Of a stretch of DNA of 64,000 bases, positions 42,081-52,990 are shown one piece after another. The notes beneath the pieces are model-generated. The model made no database searches, was not told where the DNA came from, and was given only the letters and a program-made list of their open reading frames with translations. Each line of letters starts with the position of its first letter. The stretch's first letter is position 1. Made by a program: the position numbers and the translations under genes. The stretch comes from Pyxicephalus adspersus (taxonomy: Eukaryota; Chordata; Amphibia; Anura; Pyxicephalidae): positions 46,063,784-46,127,783 of the forward strand of contig NC_092868.1 in assembly GCF_032062135.1 (NCBI RefSeq), given 5' to 3'.

Positions 42081-42122
42081 TCCCTGTCGGGAATTGAACC
42101 ACGGACCACAGTGCTGCAAGGT
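42081..42122 (-). repeat. SINE head fragment
   Basis: Minus strand cttgcagcactgtggtccgt followed by B-box-like ggttcaattccc and gacaggga. It resembles the tRNA-like head of the local SINE family. It is too short for full certainty. Confidence 0.5.
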
Positions 42123-42976
42123 AAGAATGTCAATTATTTAGTTGTGTTGACTTGGTATTGAGCCCATGCTGCATTCGGTTCATCCCAGGTCATTCTCCCA
42201 TATAAAAAGCAAACATTCACCCTACTAATATGAAGGGTGCGATATGCCTACTGCCAATACCCCCTCTATAGCACCCTATCAATAGTACAGAAATAAATCT
42301 CATTTTAGAGCAATCTGTAAATAACATCAGGCCAGACACCTCTGCTGGGAGATCGCTGCTTGCCCAGTACCAATGTCAATACTGCTTCTTGCGCCCAGCA
42401 CCCCGTATATAGTCAGTTAGAGGTCCTGGCAAACCAAATTACAAGGAAAAAAAAAAAAGATTATGATGTCATTAACTGTTAAAATATTTAAAAGTCCCCA
42501 GAGTTTCCTGGAACAGTGAAAATGAAAGTGCTGCAGCACACAGCAACATTTTCATGCATGCAACTTCTGACACAATCTACGGTCATTCTGCAACCTGCCA
42601 TGGCAGCTAATCCTATACATCATGGCCTATTCCCATCAACTTTCAAATTGATGGACAGCTGAATGAAAATCAATTGTATAACCACACACGCCGCAATCAA
42701 AGCACAGCTGATCCTTTAGTATTGATTGACATACACATCGATCACTACATTATCTATCGATCAATCTCTGAATTAACAATGGTGAACATGCGCCAAAGTT
42801 TGAGCAAACAAACTGTTAGAGAAGGGGGGAAAAAAAAACTCCAACCAAGTTATTTTAATCATGAATATTGATCACGTTTGGTTATTTGAAATCAGAAACG
42901 CAGAAATGATTCTTATGAATTATTCGAATTGGATCACTCGTTCTGATGGATGTCTCCACCTGTCTATGGCTTAATG

Positions 42977-43334
42977 CACATTGGACGATTTGTTCTCCTA
43001 ATCAATAAAAATCAGCAACAGCCAATCACAGCTTTATAGGTTTCCAATCGGAAGAGAATAAGTGATCTTGGCAAATTTTGATTGGCAGTTGCATGGCTGT
43101 GAATGTTCCGATCAAATCCAATTAGAACTTCAACCATTTTCTATCCAAGAAAATCAATTGGAAGGGCAGATTACTGTACATGTGTTTGTGTTTTGCAGCT
43201 TCTGACCAATCGGGTCACTCCGTTAAACGCAGCAGATCCACTTGTGTGCACACAGACATCCCAGCACAATTACATAAACCTCCAATACCGTCTCTCATTG
43301 TATGTTAAGTGCTGACAGTTTTACATAAATAGTT
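42977..43334 (+). repeat. Local duplication, copy 1
   Basis: Shares long ordered matches with 44736-45193: ggacgatttgttctcc, aatcaataaaa, caacagccaatc, ttggcaaat, atccaattagaa.ttcaa, atccaagaaaat, ggaagggcagat, ttccgaccaatcgg-like, cttgtgtgcacaca, ttacataaacctccaat and gctgacagttttacata. No ORF is credible. Confidence 0.85.
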
Positions 43335-43873
43335 ACATAACTGACAACTGACCTGCAGGAACTGACAGCATGTGAATATTGTGACCCCACTCCGCTAAAA
43401 CCACACATACCCATAAATATTTATACAACACAATATAAATTGTTTAAAGCCCAAAATCTACCAACCACACACAAAATTTGACCATTCTGGAAACAAAAAG
43501 TAACTTTAACTGTGCGATCATCATTGGAAACTTTTACACAATGTAACTTTTTTATTTGTTCCAAAAAAACTTCAGCCATCTGCAAGTTTGAATGACTTCC
43601 ACCAGGTCATCAAAAACTTGCCGGTGGCGTCATTCCTGACACCGAGCACCGGCTCCTTCCAAAAAGGGCCTCTTCCAGCCGGTTACACAAAATCGCCCAT
43701 TGTGTTTGGTGTGTCAGCGACCCGGCACGCTAACAAAAGACACAATGCTTGCAGCGATCTGCTCCATTTGCTGCGCTGATGGCTTTCTAAAACAACTGTT
43801 ATCTTTCCATCGAGGAAGCAAAAATAATAGGGATTAGAGTGCAGAAAAAAAAGTCGATTTGCAAGGTACCTAC

Positions 43874-43904
43874 CGGGCTTTCCCTCTTCCCCGTCCGCCT
43901 TCAT
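43874..43904 (-). CDS. KAZRN: Candidate KAZRN first coding exon (short isoform)
   Basis: On the minus strand an ATG with A at -3 opens the peptide MKADGEEGKP, followed by one extra G and a strong donor (CCCG then gtaggtac). The 31 coding bases therefore end in phase 1, and the leftover G plus the TG that opens exon 26761-26952 makes the valine of VLLREEV. The surrounding 100-150 bases are richer in CpG than the rest of the window, as expected for a vertebrate first exon or promoter. The acidic, glycine-rich 10-residue N-terminus is short but normal for an alternative kazrin start. I infer this exon from phase, donor, start context and CpG content. I cannot confirm it against transcripts, and the true cap site is unknown. 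Confidence 0.6.
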
Positions 43905-44005
43905 GTTGTTGATAGTGAACGCAGACAGGAGCTGGGGAATTGTGTGTCACACACTAGTCTCCGCCGCTCCTCCCAGTGATACAGGAAGTGCTGTTTGCTG
44001 GTTAC
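43905..44005 (-). promoter_or_regulatory. CpG-enriched 5' UTR / promoter candidate
   Basis: These bases lie directly upstream of the candidate start at 43904. They contain several CpG dinucleotides (for example gcggcgg and ctgcgttc) in an otherwise CpG-poor region. I see no convincing TATA box, so a dispersed CpG-type start is the likely class. This is inferred from composition and position only. Confidence 0.3.
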
Positions 44006-44057
44006 CTGTGCTGCCAGGAATTTGACCCTCTCTTGCAGGTTGCTGAAGTGCAGGCAT
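44006..44057 (-). CDS. Alternative in-frame first coding exon, weak candidate
   Basis: A minus-strand ATG at 44057 opens MPALQQPAREGQIPGST plus one G, ending at a usable donor (CACAG then gtaacc). Like the exon at 43874-43904, it leaves in phase 1 and would read into VLLREEV. The same frame has a TAG 21 codons upstream of this ATG, so this is the first possible start in it. A pyrimidine-rich acceptor-like site (cccttgcag) lies at about 44223, so the sequence could instead be a 5' untranslated exon of a longer transcript. I do not recognise the peptide. The phase match could be chance (about one in three). Confidence 0.28.
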
Positions 44058-44384
44058 GATGTCAATGGCAAGCCAACAGACAGCGAGGGGGGTGGGGAGA
44101 GATCTCCTCTTAGGCTATCATTGTGGCTGCTTTGGCTTTTAGTCCTCTCTGATCCCCAGCAGTGCTGCCACTTCATTAGTTCCTGAACAAGGCTGGAAGA
44201 ATGAACCTTAACCCTTACAGAGCTGCAAGGGAACAAGAAAAATCCATGTTTTCTATCACGACTGTAATGCAAAATGATTAAAAAACTATTATGCCAGCAG
44301 TGGTTGGTTACATTTTTTGTTTTCTGTTAGGACTTTTTTTTTTACATTTTTAAATTATAAAAAGAAAAATATAAATTCTTATAT

Positions 44385-44702
44385 GGGCAGCACTCTGGCC
44401 TTTGCAGCGCTAGGTCCCAGGTTCCAATCCCGGCCAGGACTCTATCTGCATGGAGTTTGCCGGTTCTCCTTGTGTCTGCTTGGGTTTCCTCTGAGTACTC
44501 CAGTTTTCTCCCACATTCCAAAAACATGCAGTTAGGTTAATTGGCTTCCTCCCAAAATTAACCTTAGACTGTAATAAAGACATATGACTGACGTAGGGAC
44601 ATAAGAGTGCAAGCTTCTTTGAGGGACAGCTAGAGACATGACTATGGACTTTGTACAGCGCTGTGTAATAAGATGGTGCTATATAATTATATAATAATAA
44701 TA
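44385..44702 (+). repeat. Near-complete SINE with tRNA-like head and L2-like tail
   Basis: The head has ctggcctttgcagcgctagg and a pol III B-box-like ggttccaatcc at 44420-44430. The body has tgcatggagtttgccggttc, tgggtttcctctgagtactc and cacattccaaaaacatgcag, the central domain known from fish and frog SINEs of the DANA/HE1 (V-SINE-like) type. The tail has tgcaagcttctttgagg, gtacagcgctgtgtaataag and tatataat, ending in a taa/taat microsatellite. It is not a tRNA gene, because a full cloverleaf cannot be formed from the head. Confidence 0.85.
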
Positions 44703-44735
44703 ATATATTTATAATGATGGATGACCATGACATCA
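44703..44735 (+). repeat. 33-bp direct repeat, left copy
   Basis: A 33-base word containing ataatgatggatgaccatga and catca is repeated without mismatch at 45298-45330. The duplicated segment begins at the very next base. Confidence 0.9.
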
Positions 44736-45193
44736 CACATCGGACGATTTGTTCTCCAATCAATAAAACAATGCAATCCAAATAAAAATAACCAACAGCC
44801 AATCGTAAGTCACTACATTTTGGTGGTGAATACGCAGTCTTGGCAAATATCAACGTAGGGATTAAATCCAATTAGAATTTCAATAATTTTCATCCAAGAA
44901 AATAACCTGGAAGGGCAGATCACCATACATGGGTGTGTGTTTCAGAGCTTCCGACCAATCGGATTGCAGCGGATTTGCTTGTGTGCACACAAGCTACCCA
45001 GCAAAGTTACATAAACCTCCAATTATTATTATTAGCGCCAACATATTACTTAGCGTTGTAAAATTTATAGGGGTTGCAAATGACCGATACTGACAGTGAC
45101 ACAGGAGGAGGAGAAGACCCTGCACCGAAGAGCTTACAATCCAATATCGTCTTTAGTGTGTGTGCGTTGGGTGCCGACTGTTTTACATAGTTA
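44736..45193 (+). repeat. Local duplication, copy 2 (carries a nested SINE tail)
   Basis: Corresponds to 42977-43334 in the same orientation, but is interrupted at 45023-45140 by a reversed SINE tail inserted after cctccaat. The short word ccaat recurs on the far side of the insert. Confidence 0.85.
45023..45140 (-). repeat. SINE tail nested in duplication copy 2
   Basis: Minus strand: attgtaagctcttcggtgca, gggtcttctcctcctcctgt, tttgcaacccctata, aatatgttggcgcta, then taa repeats. It is absent from copy 1, so it was inserted after the duplication or was lost from the other copy. Confidence 0.8.
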
Positions 45194-45297
45194 TTGCAAA
45201 AGCAAAACAAATAAAAAGGTATGCCAGGACTGACTGGTGTGTTTGTTACATTTTTTTAATATGATTTTTACATTGTAATAATTATAATGGGGATATT

Positions 45298-45330
45298 ATA
45301 TATTTATAATGATGGATGACCATGACATCA
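45298..45330 (+). repeat. 33-bp direct repeat, right copy
   Basis: Perfect match to 44703-44735, in the same orientation, 562 bases further on. Confidence 0.9.
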
Positions 45331-47497
45331 TTAGGAGTCACTTAGTCCTTATGAATGGAGCCACTACACAAAGAATATCTTAATATCTTTAACCTTTCTC
45401 TGCCCTCTCATTCTTTTTGACTTATCTTTAGCCTCTCTGCGCTGGTTCCTACCTTCTCCCCCTCCTCAATCCAGTGCTGGTGGCCCATTTGTGGGCACTC
45501 TGTTTTCATACATTTTTAGTAAGCTTTATCAGTCATTTACACCCCACCCAGGCTGGACAAATGCTAATGATATCCTCACACTGGAGACAACTAGAAGAAA
45601 AGGAATTTTGTTTAAATAAAAATTGGGGCTATAGGAGGTAGGTAAAGGTAGGTTGAAATGTTCAAATTTAAATGTGAAGATGGGCTGGTAAAAAAGAGGT
45701 TCTCAGGTGGTTTCGGAGACTTTGCCAGCTGCTAATCAGCCCCATTCACTATGCTGGTTCTTGCAGCATTTACCAGTGGGCATTACTCACTAGCTCACTA
45801 TCGCCCCCATTGGGTCCCTATAGTCCTGGGGGTAAGTTGCTACATGGAGCAGCTCAACCAGAAGTGCTGTTCAGATCCACAGTGGACCATGACTGTGCAA
45901 TGGGGATCCAAACTGCTGCATATAGCTTACATGAGTGACACATATGACACGGAGAGAATGCAGGAACTCATCCGTTGTCGCGTTATAGTAAGAAGTGCCT
46001 TCATGGTGAGTTCCTCAGGTACCATGTTAAAAGGAGGAAAAAAACATTAAAAAAAGAAATGTATTTAGTAAAGTGTATTCAATATTTTAGGCAATTAGGT
46101 GCCATAGTTGACTTCTGAAAGCTGCTGGAGGCACTAAGAGCCATTTCAGATTGCAGAGTTTTGTAGGGAGCACAACTGCAATTCCTTTTGTTTTCATTCA
46201 AAGTGAATGGGAACAAATGACAGCTATTCTCTGAATGTTGCAGATCACAGCACGATTCCTGTGTGGCTGCTGTTTGAAGACTTGCACTGCAGGCATGTGC
46301 AAACCTAGATACCCACTGTGCAGTTGAGCGGTGTATATGGGGACAGCCAATTGTGCAGTTTTACAGTGTGGGTATGAAAGGGCCCTAAGGGAGGACGCAT
46401 GGTGGTCAGAACACGCTTCTTAAGTTTGTGTTAAAGCTACAGACATAAGGTCCTCGTATATGGTGCTACGGTCATATTGGGGTGGCCATACATGGGCTGG
46501 CCATTTCTGGAGACAATCAGGGTTGCAGGATTTTTATTTTTATTTTACTACTTTGCTTTAATGTTTATGCCTCAGCTACCCTACTGTTACAAATTTGGAT
46601 TCCCAAATGGTGACACATACACTTCAAATGACATTTTGCAGCAACTGGAAAACACAGGGAAAGAGTTGGTTCATGTGATTTGATCTATACCACCAATTTC
46701 ATATTGTGTTGTTTAAGAATCATAATACCTGCACGCTTTCATGCTTGGCTGATGTGTTAACAATGAGAAACTTTAAGTCCTAGTTAATAATAAATGATCT
46801 ATCTAAAGAAAGCAGCTATATACTGTGGGCCTGTCCATGGGAGGGAAAGCAAACACAGCTGATAACAAGGCTGCTATAAACACAGATGGGATGGCAGGGA
46901 ACTCTGGTTAATTATGAGAGAAGAGAAGAACATTTATTACATTCAGCAAAATTCTGATCTGTGTCACCTATGCTAACAATTCTTTGGTGTCCCTAAAGTG
47001 AACCACACAAACATTCCCCAGCATGCTTTACAGCAAGTCAGCACAGGGAAAGCCACACAGTCCCAAAAAAGTCATCTATGGAAAATGTGATTCCCACTGC
47101 TGAGCTTTCCAAGATCCTAACCGGGGCCAAGAATACATTGAAAGCCAGCTTGCTTTGGAGGCCACCACATCCTCTCTAATTCCAACCACTGCCTGATATT
47201 TCCAATAGATATAGATTTGATATAATTGTTGAAACCAAAGCAAATCTGTTAAGGCATGCCAATATTTTTATCATTCTTTAATCAGTATTTCCTGTTCTTT
47301 GCCAGATCCTTGCTACACCTCATGCTCTGTCCACCAATATTGTAACTCAGTGGGAAGAGGTCTCCCTGCTATTGGTAGTCAGACCAGGGAGGGTGGCATT
47401 GATCAGGCAAAGAACAGGGCGGATCCATAGGTGCACCAAGTAAATGACTGATATTGGACCAATATAATATTTACCTGGTGTGCATTATAGACAAGTG

Positions 47498-47735
47498 CAG
47501 ACTTTCTCTACCTTTTTACATGTGGGAACCCTTGAAATAACTTTCAGGTCTTCAGGGAACTACTACTATAATTACTATATCCACAGCTCACAGTATATTA
47601 GTGTGGTGGTCAGTGGGAAGAATGTCATCCTTGGCGATGTCCATTAGTATCAGTTAAAACTGACCTGAGAGGCACAAACTGTTCATTGTCCAAGGAACTA
47701 GCAATCACTGGAGGAACCCTGGTTGAGAAACACTG
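47498..47735 (+). mobile_element. hAT-type MITE, copy D
   Basis: It begins cagactttctctaccttttt and ends tggttgagaaacactg, with ggtcttcagggaac, cacagctcacagtatattag and ctgagaggcacaaactg inside. The flanks gacaagtg and ggccagtg match at 6 of 8 positions, consistent with an 8-bp target duplication. Confidence 0.8.
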
Positions 47736-49439
47736 GGCCAGTGTATGGCTAGCATAATAACACACAGGCACTTGGTAGAAGGGCAACTATTGCAATTAAT
47801 CATTGGCAATCATTTGCTACGCATTGAAAACAATGGAGTGCATCTGATAGCAATTAATCACTAATGGTCGAACAATTCTGTAAATTGGTGTGATTAATTG
47901 CTACTTCACCCAACTGCATGCATAGCAATTGCTAGTAATTTATTGCTTCCATGAACCCAGTTTAAAGATACATAATTACACCAGAAGTAAGGCTTACTCA
48001 AGGCCCCTGTGAAAATGAAGCACAAAAGGTCAACCGCAGGATATAAAGCGCCATATGTACTGCTCAATTATTGTCCAGGGGATCTGGATGACCTACATGG
48101 TGGACAACGCTGCCTCTACTGCACCGCTACCCCAACCAGTGTCCTCAGCCCTAGACAAAAGAATTCTAGAATGATTAGTGGTCCCTCTTCATATGCAAAG
48201 CACAGCTCTTTGCCCCAACTCCCAAGAGCATCTTCATGCGCTGTGTGTAGAGAAATTACTCTTGGGAGATGTAGTTCTAGTGGTGCCTACGTCAATAGAA
48301 AAAGACCTTGGCCAGTGGGCAATGACTTCAACCAGCAGCTACCCTTCCATAATTTCCTGCAAAAACCCAATAGGAATATACAAAAGGGATTTCCAGTAGC
48401 CAGGAATTCTACTCACATTTACCAACTTCCTAGATCACACAAAATATAACACAGAATAGAATCTGCAGTATTCCTTTCAAACTTTATTCTGATTTTTACT
48501 GAGCCTGCATTTCTTCGTTAATTGCCATGGCTGAGAAACAAGAGCAAGTCGTTCATTCATCAGGCTGCCAAATACCACGGCAGAGGTTTTTAAATCATTT
48601 TTGTGTGCTGGTGGGTGGCTGGTATTGTGCAAGGGAGCACCTAGGAATGCAAACAAAAGTCTAATTAAACATAAAATACCCCGCACAATACATATTCTGC
48701 TTTAATTTTTTAAACGACACCATTTACCCCCCCCCCCCAAATGGCGTTTTTCCCCAGGCCAAATGTTAAGAATTTTCTACATGAAAAATCATTGAGCGGT
48801 CATTATTGCCAACACAGATCCAGATGAGCTCTTAAAAAAGGCTGCCAGGTTATGCGGTGCCAACAAAAACAAGAGGTAATGGTATAATACAACAAGCTTC
48901 TAGTACATGAGTCAGACACGGAAAGGCTAAAGTTGAACTCTGGACAGACGAAGAAGCAGCCAATGGTTTATGAAGGCCAAAAATGACCCATTATAAGGAA
49001 AAAATTGCCACAGTTACCTGTAACTTGGAGTAAAAGCTATTAGGTGTTCTGCATCTCCAACATCTACTAAGAGAAGAACTCCAGGCAAAACGCTTTGATC
49101 CACATATTTATAATAAACCAACAATGATTTTAAATAGAGGTGGAACCTGAATCCATACTTCCATCTATCAGCCCCCTATATTTATTTATAAAGCACCAGC
49201 AATATATTTATTACTTCCTAAAGTTCACATGACTGCTCGGGATAATGCCTTCATCTGCTTTCTCTTTCCAGAAGAACGGAAATATCTTTGTTCATGCACC
49301 ACCCATGGTTATTTACCTCTGCACCGAAATATCATGCAGCTAAAGGGTTCAGCAATTATTGGTTATGCTCACATAAATATTCTGAACAGTTGGTAGAACA
49401 TTAGGCTGTGAACCCTTTTAGTTGATTCTCGCCAATTAT

Positions 49440-49740
49440 GAGCAAGGATCTGACATGTGTACAGATGTCGCCCAGCGTCGGTCAGAGATCTAACGGATCA
49501 ACCGATGGAGAATGAATGCCATATATGTCAATGCAGAACAGCACAATGGGTTGCTGCTCATTTGTTCTCCCCCTCCCCTCTAAATAGAACAGAATGGCTC
49601 GGTGTACAGCGATCATTCATTGGTCGACCACCCTTTTTTGTCATGGGAAACGATCATGAAAGATTGCTTCCAGCGAAGAAAATTGCAATGGTACTGCCCC
49701 AGCGGTGCAAAAGCATCCGCTTGGCCACTCCCAGGTGAGC
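49440..49740 (+). repeat. Unclassified dispersed repeat, family Y (long copy)
   Basis: It shares a pyrimidine-rich block, tagaacagaa, cagcgatcattcatt-like and gaaacgatcatgaaa-like words and cttccagc with 13100-13250. Several CpG words remain (gatgtcgcccagcgtcg). No ORF or terminal repeats are supported. Confidence 0.45.
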
Positions 49741-49929
49741 ACCCAGGAGCAGCAAACTGCACGTAACACATTTGCAGACAGCTGTGACTGCTCTTACAAT
49801 GCAACTGTGTGGGCAAAAGCTACTTTTGGGAACCACACAGCATTCCAGCAGGTAGGTGAACAAAATAGTTTCCAATCGCTCCAACCACGGGTCTGAAATG
49901 GCCCTAAAGAAGAGCAAATGCTTTTTCCT

Positions 49930-49990
49930 ATCATTATTTGTCCCTGTCTGTCATTTGCAACCGCCTTTTAATGTACAGCACTGCGTTACC
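49930..49990 (+). repeat. SINE/LINE tail fragment
   Basis: Carries ctgtctgtcatttgcaaccg and aatgtacagcactgcgt, the same tail words as the L2-like LINE end (minus strand of 41530-41860). Confidence 0.55.
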
Positions 49991-50769
49991 ACTAATTAAA
50001 TTGTTTATTAGTAGTAATAATCTCCCACACTGCACCCCTCGTCTTAAGCACAGCCACCTCCCTGGAATTCAAGGTCTGCTTTTTAATACAGAATACATGT
50101 GTTGCATACTGTGACAAGTTAAGGATATGTTAAGACGGATATGTAACAGCAGGTCCTCTTTAAATCCCACTGGCTGATTCATGTTTGTTTTAAGAGAAAT
50201 AAACTATCTTCCTGTACAAAACAGCAGGGAAATCACATGGGTCAGAAAATAAAAGAAGATAAGAGGACACCGAGCATCGCATTATTACACATCCCTTGTT
50301 TTGACATTACACTGATGACAAGGTTCAAATACTCAACCCAACTGTCCCATCTCATTGCTTGCAATCTCTACTTAATATTCATTTGGAATACAGAGGCCTG
50401 CGGCTCTTCCCTGACAAAGGAAGCCGGGCAAATGTGTTTGCTTTTTTAGAATGTAAACAATTAAAGCGTCCTTTCCTGCTGAGCAAGATTACTCTTTGAA
50501 CAAACTGCACAAAACACCAGCAAGGACCCTCCCTGACTTCCAGGTATAAACTTCCAGCTAGACAAAAATGTAATGTCCTTAGATGTGGTGGGGCATTAGT
50601 TCTCGCTTAAAGTCTGTTCTCATTAGTTTTGGGTAGGGAAAACTAATATTCTTGTGGGGGTGGGAATGAAACTGCCTCTGGGGCTGGGCCATTTGGCCAA
50701 GATTGGAGAAACTTTTATATGAGCCTTTGTATTACACATTTCTACCTTAGTTCTTGGCACTACCTGGAC

Positions 50770-51240
50770 AAAAATAAAGTCACATACTCCAACATTTTGG
50801 AGGGACACCTTTGGCTTTAATTATGGCACGCATTCATTGTGGTATAGTTTTGATACTTTTTTTCTTTTTACAGCATTACCTAATTTATTTCTGTCCGGAG
50901 TAGCCTTAATTTTTCAAGATCTTGTATTGATGATGAAGATTTGGACCGTTGTGTCAAGTCTTCTCCAGCACATACCAAAGTTGGGTTAGGGACTGCACAC
51001 TGTGGTGGCCAATCCATGTGTTAAAACGATATCTCATGCTCCTTGAACCACTTTCAAAATTTCAGCCTGGCATAGTAATTTTGGAATGTGTCCATGCCAT
51101 CAGGGAATCCATGGATGGAAAACCCTGGTCATTTAGTATATTCAGGTAGTCAGCTAATCTCATTTTTGGGTACATAACGTTGCTGGACCTAAACCTAAAA
51201 AGCAAAGCAACCCCAGCTCATAACAGCCCCAAAAGGCTCA
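50770..51240 (-). pseudogene. Tc1-like transposase remnant, catalytic part
   Basis: Read in reverse, the + strand words tggccaatccatgtgttaaa, catgctccttgaaccacttt, atgccatcagggaa, cctggtcatttagtatattc, acataacgttgctgg and agctcatacacagc-like order correspond to the DDE core of a Tc1-like transposase (the region around GxVMxWGC through DGTG to HMDWPP). The frame is interrupted by several stops. This is a different Tc1 lineage from the pieces at 23355, 34380 and 36160. Confidence 0.75.
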
Positions 51241-51502
51241 GGGACTTTTTTTTTGGCCAGGCAACATATATTGTTTTTGTCACACCACAAAGCACTAATC
51301 GCTTTGACTAGTATGGCAGAAGTTCTCAAGGCCTTCCATGAAAGTTGAGTGAATTAGGTGAGCATATGGCCTTTTGGCCTGGCTCACTACAAGCTGGTGG
51401 GGTCTTCCTATGGTGGAGCCTTCCTCTCTAACTCGGAAAGATCTGGATCCAGAAGACCCTTTTTGAGGGGCAGGTAACATGATTTTAGCCAAGTAGACTA
51501 AA

Positions 51503-51648
51503 GGTGCGTACACACTTCCAATTTTTATCGTTCAAAACGAATGACGAACGATCGATTTGGCAAAAAATCGTTCGTAAAAAAGTAACCAACGACGCCGACG
51601 AACGAGGAAAGTCGTTGGAAACGAACGACCGGACCGGCGGATCGGATT
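51503..51648 (+). mobile_element. Truncated copy of the CpG-rich MITE
   Basis: Matches the first ~150 bases of 29608-30024 with few differences, starting ggtgcgtacacacttccaat and stopping abruptly after ggatcggatt. The left flank is TAAA, as in the full copy. The right half and right inverted repeat are missing. Confidence 0.8.
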
Positions 51649-52594
51649 ATGCTTCAGAAGCGGTCAGGAGCCTTGAGATGTGGAGGGTTCCAGGGTACAA
51701 AGCACATTTCTATTCAGGTAATATCACTGAAAGTGATATATCCTGTGTGCTTTTTTGTGTTTACTTTTGGTGCCATGTGTTTGAGTTTTTCAAATGTGCA
51801 CACGCAGCACAGATCCCACTCTCAATTTCTACCTGCTAATCCTACCGATAGCATACTTCCTGTCCCAACGCTCACCATACCATATCTATAGGGATAAGGC
51901 ATTGTCACCCTTATCTGCTTTTTTAATTTAGACGAAAACACATTGTATTTGTCACTATTCCATAGAGGGAAAGGATTTATGGGGTGCAAAACAGGGAGAG
52001 AGCACAAGATTTCTGGAAAGATTTTTGACATTTTTCAATATAAGAAAGTGAAACAGATGTAACCAAAGCAAGTTAAGCCCCATCCATGGCCAATACGATG
52101 ACATCACTGGAAAAGCTCAGTCACCAGTCACTAAGTTCCTGGAAGAAGCAGCTTTACAGTAACAAAGGACTCGCACAAACAATAACTGACCAACGTGACT
52201 GAAATTCCCCTGGGTTCAGCTAGATGACACAGACTGACGGGGCCTGGGGACGAGAGCTCCTATTAGGGTTATTTGGGCTGAAGCACAGCAGACAAGGCCT
52301 CGGGCAATGAGCTGCTGCCTTGTGTAAATGCCTCCACGACATTTCTAAGTTTACATTTGTACTGGATCACGGACTTCTAGAATACAGAGTGAAAAATAAA
52401 GGCCAAGCGGTTTCTCTTTGCTTTCCATTTATCTTTCTTATTAGTGCTTGTCTAAGGATAGATCCCCTGCTTATCCCTGGCTTGTTTAAAGGTCAACTCC
52501 ATCCATAACTATTATTTTAGTTGTGCATGTGTGTTTTGACATGCAGAGACATATTCTGGGTTCTGTTATGTTTCTGAAGGTCCAGAGATCTTCA

Positions 52595-52990
52595 TATTAA
52601 GGGATCCATGTATACAGAAATATTTCGGCCCAAGTGCGGCCAACCCCAATACAAACCAAAAAAAAAAAAAAAGCGGAAGAATCCCCAACATATAACCTGT
52701 TGAGGAGCTCCCAGCTTAAAACCATGGTAAGCATTTTGTTAATGGGTTGTAAAATGCAGGCCAGTTTGGAGTCACATAATGGTGACAGGTATATCCATTC
52801 TCCATTATATGTGCACCTTTGATATCCAGTACCGACCATTTATCCAATACAAAACTTCAAAGCAGCTTTAAAGAGACATCAGCACACTATATGCAATCAA
52901 AAAGGAAATATTTGTTCTTGTCGTGCAAATAATGCGTTAACATTTCAGGCCCTCAAAAGCACCACTTCATCAAGACAAGTACAGGGAACA
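52595..52990 (-). repeat. Possible dispersed repeat
   Basis: On the minus strand it has ttgatgaagtggtgcttttg followed by agggcctgaaatgtt, a phrase that resembles the ends of dispersed repeats in fish and frog genomes. No second copy lies in this window, so this rests on memory only. Confidence 0.25.

Larger units (their letters stand above)
26953..43873. other. KAZRN: KAZRN intron, about 16.9 kb (if the first exon is correct)
   Basis: This would be the first intron of the short form, in phase 1. It contains an unclassified repeat (27690-28020), a CpG-rich MITE (29608-30024), two Tc1-like remnants (34380-34735 and 36160-36470), a small hAT-type MITE with a C run (37451-37566), an L2-like LINE end (41530-41860) and the first copy of a local duplication (42977-43334). 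Stretches at 31255-31530 and 33630-33990 look unique and could be regulatory. No other gene is seen. Confidence 0.6.

Noticed and set aside
44006..44222. Possible internal coding exon (acceptor cccttgcag, donor gtaacc) open in one frame ending FLAAQ
   Set aside because: In the fully open frame it would leave in phase 0, but exon 26761-26952 requires phase 1, so it cannot code into kazrin that way. Only the ATG at 44057 in the other frame fits, and that is listed separately as a weak candidate.
44385..44460. tRNA gene suggested by a B-box-like sequence
   Set aside because: It is the tRNA-derived head of a SINE followed by SINE body and tail; no complete cloverleaf is formed.
44410..44871. 153-codon minus-strand frame
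   Set aside because: It runs antisense through the SINE at 44385-44702 and into the local duplication; no domain is recognisable.
48009..48449. 146-codon plus-strand frame
   Set aside because: No domain, no splice-site context and no regular codon pattern; a chance frame in noncoding DNA.
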